DNA from: Syngnathus acus
Lineage: Eukaryota > Chordata > Actinopteri > Syngnathiformes > Syngnathidae
DNA length: 64,000 nucleotides
Assembly (NCBI RefSeq): GCF_901709675.1
Contig: NC_051097.1
Location: 8,784,039 to 8,848,038, forward strand
Reading direction: 5' to 3'
A program made the translations under genes and the position numbers. Shown one piece after another: positions 51,501 through 62,785 of this stretch. The first letter of the stretch is position 1. Each line of letters starts with the position of its first letter. A model generated the notes under the pieces. The model was not told the DNA's origin, did no database searches, and saw only the letters and a program-made list of their open reading frames with translations.

Positions 51501-54500
51501 AGAGAGAGGCTTAAAAAGCCTTATAAATGGCTAATTGAATTTGCTCGGCCGTACGGCAAAGTGGCCGTCGGTCAGCCGGCCTAACTTGATCAGATAGCGA
51601 AGCAGGAGAATCAGCGGCAGACGGCAGAATGCTAATTTGTATCGATGGGCTGGGAAACAGTCACAAGTGCCAAAAGTGCTTTCCAGTGAGAAGTACTCTC
51701 AATTCCGAAAGTATTTCCTAGCAATATCTCTACGTTTTAAGGTGAATGTATCAGTCTGGCCAGCACTTGTTTTTACCCTCGGGATCTCTTTGTCCCTTTC
51801 TGTCTGGACTCATTTTCGCCCGTTGCGTGAGCTCTCGTTCACATCGTTTGTGTCACTCCTTTTCTCAGTTCTCCCAGCTGTGAATTTATTCCACCCCCAT
51901 TGTCATGCAGATTTCTCCGCACCTCCTCCCACATGCCGATTTCTTCCTTTTATTTGTTTGTGCCGTCTCAAATCGCACCGGATTGTCTGCCACCACAACA
52001 TGGTGTTTCTTATCATTAAAACCGGAACATCCATTTTTGTTTTTGAGTATGGAAAACAAATCAAATTATTTTCCTTTTGGGTTATTTTCGCTTTCTTACC
52101 TTTTCCTCCCGGCGCTTATTCGCAGCACCTAACAAGGCTCCTGTTACCCGTTATTCGTCATTCCTTTTTTGGTACAGCAAGGTTGCATTAAAAGTGTCAC
52201 TTTTTATTTTCTCCCTCACCAACATCTAACAAAAGTGTCTTTAACAGCGGAAAGAAGAAGAAAAAAAAAAGTCGTCATTGTTAAAATGTCCGTCTGTGTG
52301 CTGTTTTGTTGCCTTTTCATCTCAGCCAAACAAAAACTGGAGCATCGTCTAGCAGCTGCAGCCAGAGAGAAGCTGGCGCAGGCATCCAAAGAGTCCAAAG
52401 AGAAACAGCTGCAGGCGGAGAGGAAGAGGAAGGCAGCGCTATTCCTCCAAACTCTCCGCAACCCATTAACGGGGGAGCCAGAGGCCAAGAGAGCCCAACT
52501 CGACTTATCCACACAGCTTGAGGTAGATAAATGTTTGATCAAAGAGCGTCTGTAATTGTCATTGTGTTCATGTTCGTACATAATTTAACGGGACTATTAA
52601 CCTCCCCAACCTTCCCTGAAATCATGGATAAGCAATTCTTGAAGGAACAAATTGTTGGCACCTGAATGAGCCGGCGCGAGTCAATCTTCTCACATAATGC
52701 CCCTTTGTTACTAAAGTGCCACACATAGGAAAAAAAAAAAAATTCCGTGTCAATTAACCGGCTAACATTTAGCGACTTGTCGAAAAGGTGCCTTTTCTGT
52801 AAAAACGGTCAAAGATGCGATTTATTAGTTCTGACCAAGAAAATGGTTTGACGCACATCCATTAGTTTTAGTATTGTTCCTCTTTGCTAGGGTTGGAACG
52901 TTAGTATATCTCGGCCGAACAGGTGAGGCGCTAGCCGGTCGGTGTTGGGGATAAGCTTTCCATAAGTCAGAGCTAATTTTAAACAAACCTTGCCTCCTGT
53001 CATTTCATTATCTCCGCCTTAGCACCGACTGGCGATAACGCGCCAACGGAAAGGTGCGATAAATATTCCTCTCCCGACTTTCCTGACTGTTTTTAAATGG
53101 CTATTGATTGTCCTATGCAGCCAGCACTCCACTTTGCAGACCCTTTATCTCGTTCGCCTCCTGCCTTCATCTGCGTTTGGCCGTCATGCCTTCTGTTGTC
53201 CTTCACCCGCTCCCTCGTTTAATGCTCCGTCCATTTCCACAGTCGTTTTAACCGATGAAGATTGGCGTGGGATTGAAACGGAGTGATTGGACAACTTTCC
53301 CCAAGTCATCCCGTAACCCTGACAAATTTCAACTCGGGCGAGTTTGTTGTCAGCTACCTGATTTTGTACAGCAGCGTGAATCATCCATTCTCCGGCGTAG
53401 ATGGACTCAATGTGTGTGACTGGTCACATTACCAAGAAATGGAATTGAATATGGAAAGTAGTCAGTGTTGTAGTCTTGCCCCACAGATTGCACTTCTGAA
53501 TTGGAATGACCTGAATAGCACCCGACCTTGAAAGATGAAATCGAACCTTTCAAAATTTTGGGGTCATGTTTAATCCACTGATGGACTTCCATCCAAATTA
53601 ATGCGAACAGACGGGGGGGCAGCGCCGGAGTAATTAAAGGCACTCAGCAGCTTGGCCTGCCATCGCCGTTATATTGTTTGCGTCAACAATGGTTTTACAG
53701 ATGAAATGAAAACAAAAGATGTTAGCCATTCTTGCCCTGGACTGATACGGATCTCATCAAGGGCGAAACCGATGAGCTAGAAATTGCACTTGTTTACCAA
53801 CAGACTCCGAAAGTCAGACTCTGCACATACATTAGTTCGACCCTGCCTGCCATTTGCGCTAATCTCTGGCATCTCGCTCAGTGGATGGCTCTGTTATCGA
53901 TTGGACACGAACAAATCCATTCCTCTCCCTAACGTCAAATTGACAAAGAGACCGTTAAATCCAGTCAGTGGAAATTCAAATTTTTTTTGTGTGTCTTTTG
54001 ACTAATTACTAAAACAGCTCAATTCAATTTTGACCCTGAAAGGAGCATTCTGTCACTGACTTGACATGCCCCCCCCCCCCCCCCCCCCCCTCTAAATCTC
54101 CTTTCAGATGCAAGAGGCCCTCTCTCTTCTGTCTGATCTCCCGCTGTCTCAAATATCCTCCGCAACAACCAAGGACGAAAAGCCTCGCACCGAAAGCCGA
54201 GGAAGCCGTCGAGGCAAAGAGGCGGCGTCCTCGTCGCGCCGTTCTCCATCCCGAGCCGCAGACAGAGACTCGAAAAAAAGCCGACACCGAGACAGTGATC
54301 GGGAGCGGCGCAGGGATCGAGAGCGGGAGAGAGACAGGAATAGGGACAAGGAAAGAGAAAAAGACAGAAAGAAGAAAAAACACAAAAGGAGGTCACGCTC
54401 CAGATCCTCGTCAAGGCCAAAGAGCAAACACTCGCTTTCCACTGCCTATAAGAGGTCACACAGGTCACGGTAAGTTTGTTACCTAGGAGTTCCTCTTGAG

Positions 54501-57500
54501 CTCTAGCTTACGCTCTTCTTTGTGTGTCTGACAAGATCACGCTCTCGAAGCAGAAGAGGCCGGGAGGCTCCGTCACCAGAACGACGACACGATGTCAAGG
54601 ATCGCGAGTCCCATCATCATCACAGCCGCCGCTCCAGCCTGCCGAAGGAGCGTTCCACATCCAGGTGACGTCACGAGCCTGAGCATTAATCATCACACTT
54701 CTGACAAGTATTGTTCTCCTGAAGGGATGATGACTAGTAATTAAGAGAAGATTGAGAAGCTACACTAATAGCTAAGCTAACACAAGATTGACATGTAATC
54801 ATGAAACTTCACTATTAACCGCTTGAGTGACGTCTAGCTCCAACCGCTTTACAATTTTGAACAGCTAAATGTCTTACTCGCCACGCTAAAGCTCTATTTC
54901 GAGCCTAGTGCGCGGAGTGTCGTTTACATTGTGACTGACAGCGACACGTTTAGCAGCTTCGAGACGATTCTAGACGTTGAAAGTAATGCTTTGCTACACG
55001 TTTACTCGCGCGGAAGCCTTGGTTTGATAAACTGACTGACTGTGTTTGACATCTAAAGAGTGAAAGGTAATTAAACACTCTGGAGAGTCTGCCCTAACTC
55101 CCCCCCCCCCCCGTTGCCTTGCCTTTGTAACTGTCACATCAAATTAATTCAAAGGGGAAACGAGCTTTATGCTAAAATCAACAGTAAATCAATAGAAGCA
55201 ATCCATTGTACAAACGTGGCCTTGGGTAGCTCATTTAAAGACATTGATACACTTCTGTCACCGCCTGGCAGCTTGATAATCAGCGGAACTTTCCATTGCG
55301 GCTTTCATCAGCCGAGCAAAGATGTCGCATGTCGTTCAAAGCCTGAACCAAATAAGAGGGGGCGTGCTATTTTTTTTAGCCTGTCAGGCTGCATTCGAGT
55401 ATTCGTCTGAGGATAAGAAAAAAGTTGAACCTTTTTTGGAAAAGGCAGGCAATCGCTATTGAATCTCGGAAAGTAATTGTACAAAGATTGTCTGTCACAT
55501 GAATTACAGGCCAATCGGAACAAAATACCATTCGTATAAACGGTAGGCGGACCATACAAAAGCCAATTGAACAGATATTGTTGGTGTGAAAATCGATAGT
55601 CACCTGAATCTGGTTTTAGTTTTGAATCCGTACGTACTCCTTTTAAAAGAGCTCCGTGTTCGTGTCTTTTGAAACTGCAGCTTAAGTGTAGCAAAAGTGG
55701 AAAAACAACCATTTCAACCCGAGATGAATAAAGCTGCGCAGTCAAAAAAAGACATTGTGAATCATGCTCAGAACGGACCTGTCCACTTTCCGAGAAACAT
55801 AACGTAGGTTTACAGTTGTGACCTTAAAGATCATTCATTGTGTCTTGGCTACAGCAAAGTGGTTTTCAGGCTGTGAACAGAGTCATTGTGTTAGCCGTGT
55901 GCGTCGACCTCCTGGAAGTTGACATGGTGACGCTTTCTTCGAAATTTAGCACTTGCCGTTGTCGCCTTTTGTCAGTTCAAAAGCAAGGAATGAAAAGAGG
56001 AAAATGAAAGTTGGTAGCGCAGGTAATGGGCTCATGAGTCATCGACGTAGTTAGCATAATTAGCTTTTGGGTTGAACTGTTCTCAGACTGGTCCATTTCA
56101 ACGGCGCTTGACAAAGATGGAATTATTAATCGTAAAGCATCAAGTCAATTGAAGAAAGTTTCTCACTGCTATGGTGTTGCCTTTTTCACAAATAAGGGAA
56201 GGCTAGCAATCGAAACGGTTTTCCATCACAAGCGGAGCCGAATGAAATCACTCGTGCCAAAACCCCTCAGCTCCGTTTCACCAGGAAACGGAACAGTCGT
56301 ATCTTGTCAACAACACCCCCTAAGAATCCACAAATGTCAAGCCGATAATAGTGCTTTATATGAAGTATTTATGAAGATATGCCCTTGGTACAATGGCAGA
56401 CATCTTCCTGTTTTCTGGAGAGTGGGGAGCACATGTTCAGGATTAAATTTTAATATATATATATATTTTTGTCAAGGTTTTCCTGAAATAATGGGAATCT
56501 TTGACAGTCTGTTTTTATGTGTACTACATATTTCGGCGTTTCCTGCATGCTAACAAGACTTTGATGCAAACTGGAACCGGCAGTTTTTTTTGCAAGCATT
56601 CGTTTCGAGAGCGGCAATCTGCTGAGCATACAAAAAGCCCATCCTCGTTGAAATACTGCTGTCTATCTTGAAAATGTTTAAGAGCCCTCGATTTGTCACA
56701 ATAATTTCACGCAGGTCTCCTCTTGTAAAAAGCAAGAGCTCACGGTCGTTAGGAAGCAAGAAGACGGCAGGTTCCTCTGTTTCTCCTTACCCATCACCCA
56801 ATCGAGCTTTGTCACCATCATCAAGCCCCGCCTCCAGCCTGGCTCAGTCCAGGTAAGCCCACTTCCTTCCTCCCCTCTCTCATCTGTAGATTCTGAGTAA
56901 TGTTGACCACTTTTGATGTGATAGCTGTTGGATGGATCATCTTCAGGTAGATATTTCACTTTCTACTCTTTTGACTGTTTCAGATTCCTGTGTTGCTCTG
57001 AGCTTTTGAGAACATATCATGCATTTTGTATGACTCTCCCCGTTAACCCGATTGTTTTTTTACTTTTGCTCTCCGCTCTGCTTTTTGTCCAACACCGATT
57101 GTCCTCTTGTCTCCGTGCAGGGGTGCCTCTCAGGAGAAAGAGCCTGTGTCCTCTTCTATAGTATCTGCTGTTCAATCCAGAATTACTCAGGTACTGTCTT
57201 CTTTGCTTTTTTTTTGTTTTGCTTTTTTCCATCTCGTCATCTACACTCACATTTCATAAAATCCGTACAGGGTAAGGAATAATTCTGTAATCTGTAAAAT
57301 ATGCATGCCTTCAACAAATTGAGATGCATCATAAAGAAATAACAAGATTGATAATCTCATCAAATATACCCCAAACACTATTCAACTTCAATCTGACATC
57401 CATACATAAGGCACATCTGACAACTCAAGGATTGAAATATACACCCAAATATACGGTAATGATAATGACCATCTTTGTCACGCGCAACTAAAATGCCAAA

Positions 57501-59378
57501 TAATAATGTCTAATAATAAAACAACAGAACATTCCAAGTGTAAAATGTAAATCGCACACTGTCGACTCACCGGGTCCGTGTGGCGTGTAATGTTCACTGT
57601 AGTCCTTCTGCGAAATCCCAAGACGTTAGTCAGTGTAATCGTGCTCTCACTCACCCAGATATACTCTGACCTTGGTCAAGTCTCTCTCCTCTCCGCCCTG
57701 TTTAACATCATCGTGTCAAATTTACGGCGCTCATCAAGCTGCTTTCCATAATCGCATGCGGTGCACACGTCATTCCTGAAAGAAAAATGTAGAGCGTGAT
57801 TGTACCAAGCTATAAATCGGAATGCCCGGCATGGTAAGGGGGGGGTAGCTTGTTAGTTGGGCATTTAAGTCGCCACCCGCGTGTCTCCAATTACAAAACC
57901 TCGCAAACGTCTCAGGCTTACCGATGGAGGCAGAACACATTTGTTTGGCCAACTTGCTGGTCCACTCCCTAACTCCCGCTGTTCTCTGCCGAGTGATTGT
58001 AGTCACGGCTACTTATTACGACTTAAACCTGTGATGTTTTACAAACACGCTCTGAATAATTCAACGTTTTATAATAGCCTCGTCGCTTTCTCGTCCGCTC
58101 GTCCTCCCCCGCTGTCGATTCCTTGTATGCGGTATATACAGAAAACGAAACATCGGCCAATCAAGTTTTTGGAATAGTTTGTCTTAAGACGGCTTACCTT
58201 AATTGTCTTTAGCCAAAGGTCCAATTCAAAGTGCGTCTTCTTGAGGTTATTGTTCAAAGCCAAAGTACATCCCGGTTTTGCTTCTTCGTGATCCTCATTA
58301 AGGAGACAAGACTGCACCAAAGAAGTAAATGCAAGATACATCCCTCATGGTCACCAATTTGTTTTGATTTTCACAACAATAAGCGTTTAAATTCGCATTG
58401 ATCCACCAGGAAATGCACCGTAGGATTCTCGTTAAGGGAAGCCATTTTAGGATCAAAATAAAACTTGAATGCAACGCTAACGGCAAACTACCTGGTGGGC
58501 ACCACATTGGGTCTGTCTTGCATGCTAATATCATCTGGATAGGTCTCACTAATGATCATAAATGAAGTCAGCCACACGAGGTTCCTCCAGGAACTGACCA
58601 AGAAGGTTGACAACTGTCAACTAGCTGCAGGCCGAGGCGCAATGATCATCTCAAGCAGAATAAGGAATGAGAATATAAAAAGCCTGCAAGCGGGCAGCTC
58701 TTTATGGCAGACTAAGCGAGTCTGGTGGCCTGACTCTCGTGCACACCTTGACATCAAGCTCTCACACTGGGAGGAACAAAGTGTGGCTTCCAGGCACCGT
58801 GTCAGTGCCAGACATCACTGACAAGTGTGTGTTTAGTGTACATTTCCAGTCACTGGGGGGCAGAAAGTGAAATGAAATAGCCTTTTGAGTGATGTGATAT
58901 GACAATTCCACCCCTCCTCTGTGATTACAGCTGTTAATTCGTCTCTTCTTTCAGCCAGAGCTCAGAGCTAGTTATTTGTCCATGTGTGAATGAATGCGAG
59001 CGAGCACATCCCCCGGAGGAAGGGAAATGAAAGTGCAAAGTAGAGACATTGTGTGACCGCCGGGGCTATGGTGGCCATCTATCGAAGGGTTTAGGGCTAG
59101 AATGTATGTTTGGCTGGAAGAAAGCCTTACCCCGAAACAGCTGTAGAAACACGTCGGCACGCAAAGCGCTCTGTAATACGATTCCAAGGATTGAAAGCAG
59201 CCCCAGAAACACGTTTCGTTATACCGCCGTCATCAGAAGCATACTGAGACTATTCAAACCATCGGAAGGTGGTTCCTCACCGAGTTGTTTTGTTTCCGTC
59301 CACTCTGTTCAGGATCTAATGGCAAAAGTACGTGCCATGCTCGCCTCGTCCAAGGTTTTCCAGCCTCCCACTTCCTGA
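44089..59378 (+). CDS. sfswap: Splicing factor SFSWAP (suppressor of white-apricot homologue), complete
   Basis: SFSWAP is a nuclear SR-like protein that regulates alternative splicing, including that of its own transcript in Drosophila. I read 19 coding exons: 44089-44285, 45371-45534, 46181-46312, 46883-46959, 47475-47700, 47787-47887, 47978-48128, 48996-49236, 49398-49556, 49659-49752, 50374-50434, 50781-50884, 50991-51120, 52326-52522, 54108-54469, 54536-54664, 56715-56852, 57121-57190 and 59313-59378. All introns are GT-AG and the phases match at every junction, giving 2,799 bases (932 residues; human is about 951). Domain order: DRY/EERY region, SURP1, acidic [11 protein letters not shown] linker, Tyr/Pro-rich segment, SURP2, a charged coiled-coil-like stretch ([20 protein letters not shown]), the RS region, and the conserved C-terminal [15 protein letters not shown]. 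The ATG opens [10 protein letters not shown] and is the first in frame after the promoter motif. No frameshift or missing exon is seen. Confidence 0.97.
44286..45370 (+). other. sfswap: sfswap intron 1, with an atypical donor
   Basis: The donor is GATAG|gtcggt; C at +3 is unusual. If the intron is kept, the frame reads 14 more codons and stops at 44326-44328, giving a 79-residue product. The acceptor CATTCAACAG is ordinary. Confidence 0.8.
45769..45804 (+). repeat. sfswap: Perfect 15-bp stem-loop in sfswap intron 2
   Basis: ATAAGCCACCATATT (45769-45783) pairs exactly with AATATGGTGGCTTAT (45790-45804) around a GAGTGA loop. Both arms are mixed in composition, so this is not a low-complexity artefact. 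It could fold in the pre-mRNA. Confidence 0.9.
47475..47700 (+). other. sfswap: sfswap exon 5: first SURP (SWAP) module
   Basis: Residues about 193-252. It shows [47 protein letters not shown]. The FDFL-x-HYLNPYY-Y pattern is the SURP signature. SURP modules are helical and bind splicing partners such as SF1. The module is coded in one exon. Confidence 0.95.
49398..49752 (+). other. sfswap: sfswap exons 9-10: second SURP module
   Basis: Residues about 450-510. It shows [36 protein letters not shown], then [15 protein letters not shown]. The module is split after DP(R) by a 102-base intron, unlike SURP1. Human SFSWAP likewise has two SURP modules. Confidence 0.95.
54069..54090 (+). repeat. 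sfswap: C22 run in the sfswap intron 14 pyrimidine tract
   Basis: Twenty-two consecutive C residues end 17 bases before the exon 15 acceptor (CTCCTTTCAG). They form most of its polypyrimidine tract. Poly(C) of this length tends to vary between individuals and can bind PCBP proteins. Confidence 0.9.
54108..56852 (+). other. sfswap: sfswap exons 15-17: arginine/serine-rich (RS) region
   Basis: Residues about 690-887. Exon 15 starts [20 protein letters not shown], then [20 protein letters not shown] and a dense [13 protein letters not shown] / [16 protein letters not shown] block. Exon 16 continues [10 protein letters not shown] with a HHHH tract; exon 17 is Ser/Pro-rich ([20 protein letters not shown]). 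RS regions mediate protein contacts in spliceosome assembly and nuclear targeting. Intron 15 is only 66 bases. Confidence 0.93.
59313..59378 (+). other. sfswap: sfswap last coding exon
   Basis: It encodes [20 protein letters not shown] plus S and stop TGA. Together with the exon 18 end (VQSRITQ) it makes the conserved SFSWAP C-terminus. A 2,122-base intron precedes it. Confidence 0.95.
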
Positions 59379-59790
59379 AGACATCTCGGCCCCGCCTGAT
59401 AACCGATAACGCTCAACAGTTTCCAGGGGATTACTCGGCCGGCGTCTCCCTGAGCTCTTTTTTGTTTATCTTGGGTTCATCTTTATTTGAGAGTCAGATT
59501 GCCTCAAGTCTCGTTTCACCCCCTACATGAGATAGTGGTTCGGCAACCGATTGAGGTCTACATTTGATTCCCCCCCCCACACGTATCAAATTTGCCCTAA
59601 TGTTGGAACTTATCCAAAGGTTGTGACACTCCTTCTGTGAAGGATATTCACTTTTTCCACATCTGTCACGCGTACTTTTCAGCTCCAAAACGCACCTATC
59701 TATAGCTATCAATTTTATATTTCCCAACAGCGCTAGTGTGGCCTTGTCTTTCTGTTCCTGATCCAAACTGTCAATAAAGTTGAAGAAATG
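59379..59790 (+). terminator. sfswap: sfswap 3' UTR and probable poly(A) signal
   Basis: A canonical AATAAA lies at 59773-59778, about 395 bases after the stop, followed by a TG-rich stretch (AATGTGTCACTG). Another AATAAA occurs near 60176 and could give a longer UTR. Confidence 0.65.
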
Positions 59791-62309
59791 TGTCACTGCC
59801 CAGACTCGAGAATTTTTATTTTTTATCCCTACCTTAACTAAATACGATAACGTCTCTCGGGTTTAAAACCTTTTGTGTGCCAACTCGTGTGGATTAGAGA
59901 GAAGAACGTTTTCTCGCCCTCAATCCTAAATATCATCGACTACACTGTGATGTTGACGATAAAACCCCACAAGCCAATCAATTCATTGTCTGAAGTCCTC
60001 CGGGTGTTTGGATCTTAAGATGGCATTGGTGACCAACTGTGCAGTCAAAACAGCCTGCACAAATCTTTCTCAGACTTCTCCCCAACAACCGCAGGCAGAC
60101 TTTAAGCTCATAAAAGAGTAAATGTTCCGAAAGATAGCCTGGTTAAGACCCCACAGAGCCGTAAGGTGATCAGCAATAAATTCTCTTATAGACAAGCCAT
60201 AAAGAGACCCTAAAACGCAGATGCGGTGCTGTCAGTCTGCTAGAAACACGCCAGCGTCTCCCGTTTTTACAACTCCCCAAATTTAGGTGTTTTATTAAAT
60301 GAAACGATTTGGATCATTAGATTATCATTGACCTGTCTTACCACTAAACCATATTAATTGATGTTTGTAAACAAATGGGATTTTAAATGATTACAATTGA
60401 TATTTTAAGCCGCAAAAACTTCAGCTCAGATTGCTGGTTTTGGTTTTAATATGTGAATCGTGATTGTTGTGTGTTTATTATCATTATGAATGTATTTATT
60501 TTCACCGTTACACAACAAGTTTCAAGGATTTTTATTTCTGGGCATATTTCTTTTTTTTTTTAATAAGATTACTGTCTTCCATGTGTGTGAGTTCTTGACC
60601 CAATTCTAAGCATTGCATTGTAAGAAATGAAAACCCCACCATCAGTTAAATGAGCTGAAAAGCATTACAGCCAGGTTGTATTGATACGTCTCCACCATTG
60701 AAGTGGTTTCTTTAGCAGAAGTGGAAGGCTTTATTTTCAAGTGTATATAGATATATTTTTTTAAGAGCACAGTAATATCCGGCCTTGGGTGTTTATTTTA
60801 AGATGTCAAGTGTGCTTATCAATGTTCCCTAACGTCATGAATGTTTTTTGCTTTATTTGTCTTGCAGTACCATTATAAGAAAAAATGAATGCCCACAAAT
60901 GTTTTTCCATACACTGAATATTTATTTATCATGGCTAGGTTGAAAATGAAGCCATCTTTTGAATGACTGCTAGAGTTGTCAGGCGAGGCAGTTCTAACCC
61001 GATAAATGGTTCAAGTTTTTGTATTTTTCCTCGCATCAGCAAGAAGATCCCTTGAGACCCCCGATGTGGCATGTGGGTGAGGAATGTCACAAGCATGTTA
61101 TCTGGCCAATTCAAAGAAAAAGCACTTATTTCATTAATTAGGACCTTTATCTTCATGTAGAGCTGCTCTAGCTTTTATATGGACGACTATGGAGCTAATT
61201 GTGTGCCACCACAGAGGAATTCCTAAGTATGGCATAAGAGATTTAGACGTATTTCTTTTATTAGCAATGCAAATACACCCTGATGTTTTTTCCCCGCATT
61301 TGAGAATTCAAAAAGTTAAGAGGGTATACGTCAGTAATCTCACATTTTCCATTTGCGTAATTAGCATGTTTAGCATAATGGAAGCTAATAATAGCGCGTA
61401 AGATGCAGCGACCTACACGGTTAAAACATGTTTTGAAGGAAAAGAAAAGATCAAGGCAATTTAAAAACAGTTCTCTTTGGGATTTGAAATCCATTTTCGG
61501 GTTTTGTCAGTGCACTTACTGGCTCAGGTAGGCAATTTAATGTGTATTTTTCGTGCAAAGTGTGAACATGAACTTTGACTCCTCGGAATAGACAAGAGTC
61601 CACCTGTTCATTTTAAACAGATCCACTTTGATTTGACATTTTACCGAAGGCAATTTTTTATTTTAAATCTTGAAACCCATCACTGGCATCCAAAACCAGC
61701 TAGGAGTCCTGGTGGCCTTGAATCCCCTTGAGAAACTCTGGTATAACCCTGAATGGTCAGTTACTGAAAATCTCAGAAGCTACCATGAGGAAGGTTTCTA
61801 ATTTTCTGAAATGTACCAATTCTGTTTCTACTAAATCAGTTTAAAAAGCCTTCAGGGGCGCAGTAGTGTGTTTACTAACTCCTAATCCCTCGATAATAAA
61901 TCCTGGAAAAATCACTTTGCACCCTACTTGTTTGACCATGAAGCCCCATATGAAATTCCACTTTTATTTGTAATGAAAGCAATCCCATCGCATCTGCACA
62001 AAGCGACTCAGAATGCAATTGTGCCTGACATTTGCAACTTCATTAACTTACACAAGCGTAGCGAGAGATAGCATTGCGTGTGAGTCACCCGAGGCAGAAT
62101 AGGCTGAATTGGCCTTGCGGAGGGAAAGGGACTCTTCAAAGTAGTTACAAGACGGACAAACATTTCATTCACCGTGAAGGACGCCACATCAACGCGTGAT
62201 CATCAAGAGATATTTGATTACATATCTAAGCGACGAATCCAACCTCGACAGATGCCGAAGGACCCCTTCAGTTCCATATTAATAAACAACCACAAGCCAC
62301 TAATATACC

Positions 62310-62640
62310 TGCCTTCAATTTTAGTTCCCATGCCAACCAGCCGACCTATCTCGCTGTCCAATTATCTCCAGCCAACATCAACACAACTGACCCAATAATT
62401 TCAGTGAACCTTCCCGTCAAACCAAATACCGCTCCACAACCGATTCTACCTTAACCAATACTTCCACACATCCAACAGACTTTCCCTAACTTGCCTACCA
62501 CATCAACCAATATAGCTCCAACTAACCCGACAAACCTTCCTCATTACTCGCTTATCAGCCAAAACCGAGAAACATTAAAGACTCCAACCGTACAGACCTA
62601 AAGCCATCCATAACTTTTGGACTGTTAATCCATGATCATC
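62310..62640. repeat. G-poor, C/A-rich tract with CCAACCA-type imperfect repeats
   Basis: Over about 330 bases the + strand has very few G but many C, with repeated CCAAC / ACCAATA / CCAACA words. It resembles a decayed minisatellite. A 74-codon frame overlaps its start but has no protein resemblance. Confidence 0.6.
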
Positions 62641-62737
62641 TCACCAAAACGGGCTAACATTCATCTTTGTCCTAAGACTTTGAATTGAAGTACTCAATCA
62701 TTGTCTGGCCCCATCGTGCTTCCTCGCTATATGAAGG

Positions 62738-62785
62738 TTACTTCACTGGTTCTTTTATATCGATATAAAAGAACCAGTGAAGTAA
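62738..62785. repeat. Perfect 48-bp palindrome with no spacer
   Basis: The 24 bases at 62738-62761 are the exact inverse complement of the 24 at 62762-62785; the centre is ATATCGATAT. The arms (TTACTTCACTGGTTCTTTTA...) are of mixed composition. The match stops abruptly at both sides. The word TATATGAAGGTT just left of it recurs at about 62820. Confidence 0.97.

Noticed and set aside
51637-52191. 184-codon frame in sfswap intron 13
   Set aside because: It lies wholly within an intron bounded by matching-phase exons. It is hydrophobic by T-rich composition and resembles no known protein.
54061-54486. Long open frames over sfswap exon 15, in another + frame (from the C-run) and on the minus strand
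   Set aside because: They are shadows of the RS-coding exon: repetitive AGR/TCN codons leave other frames open. Only the frame starting at the acceptor at 54108 joins in phase to both neighbours.
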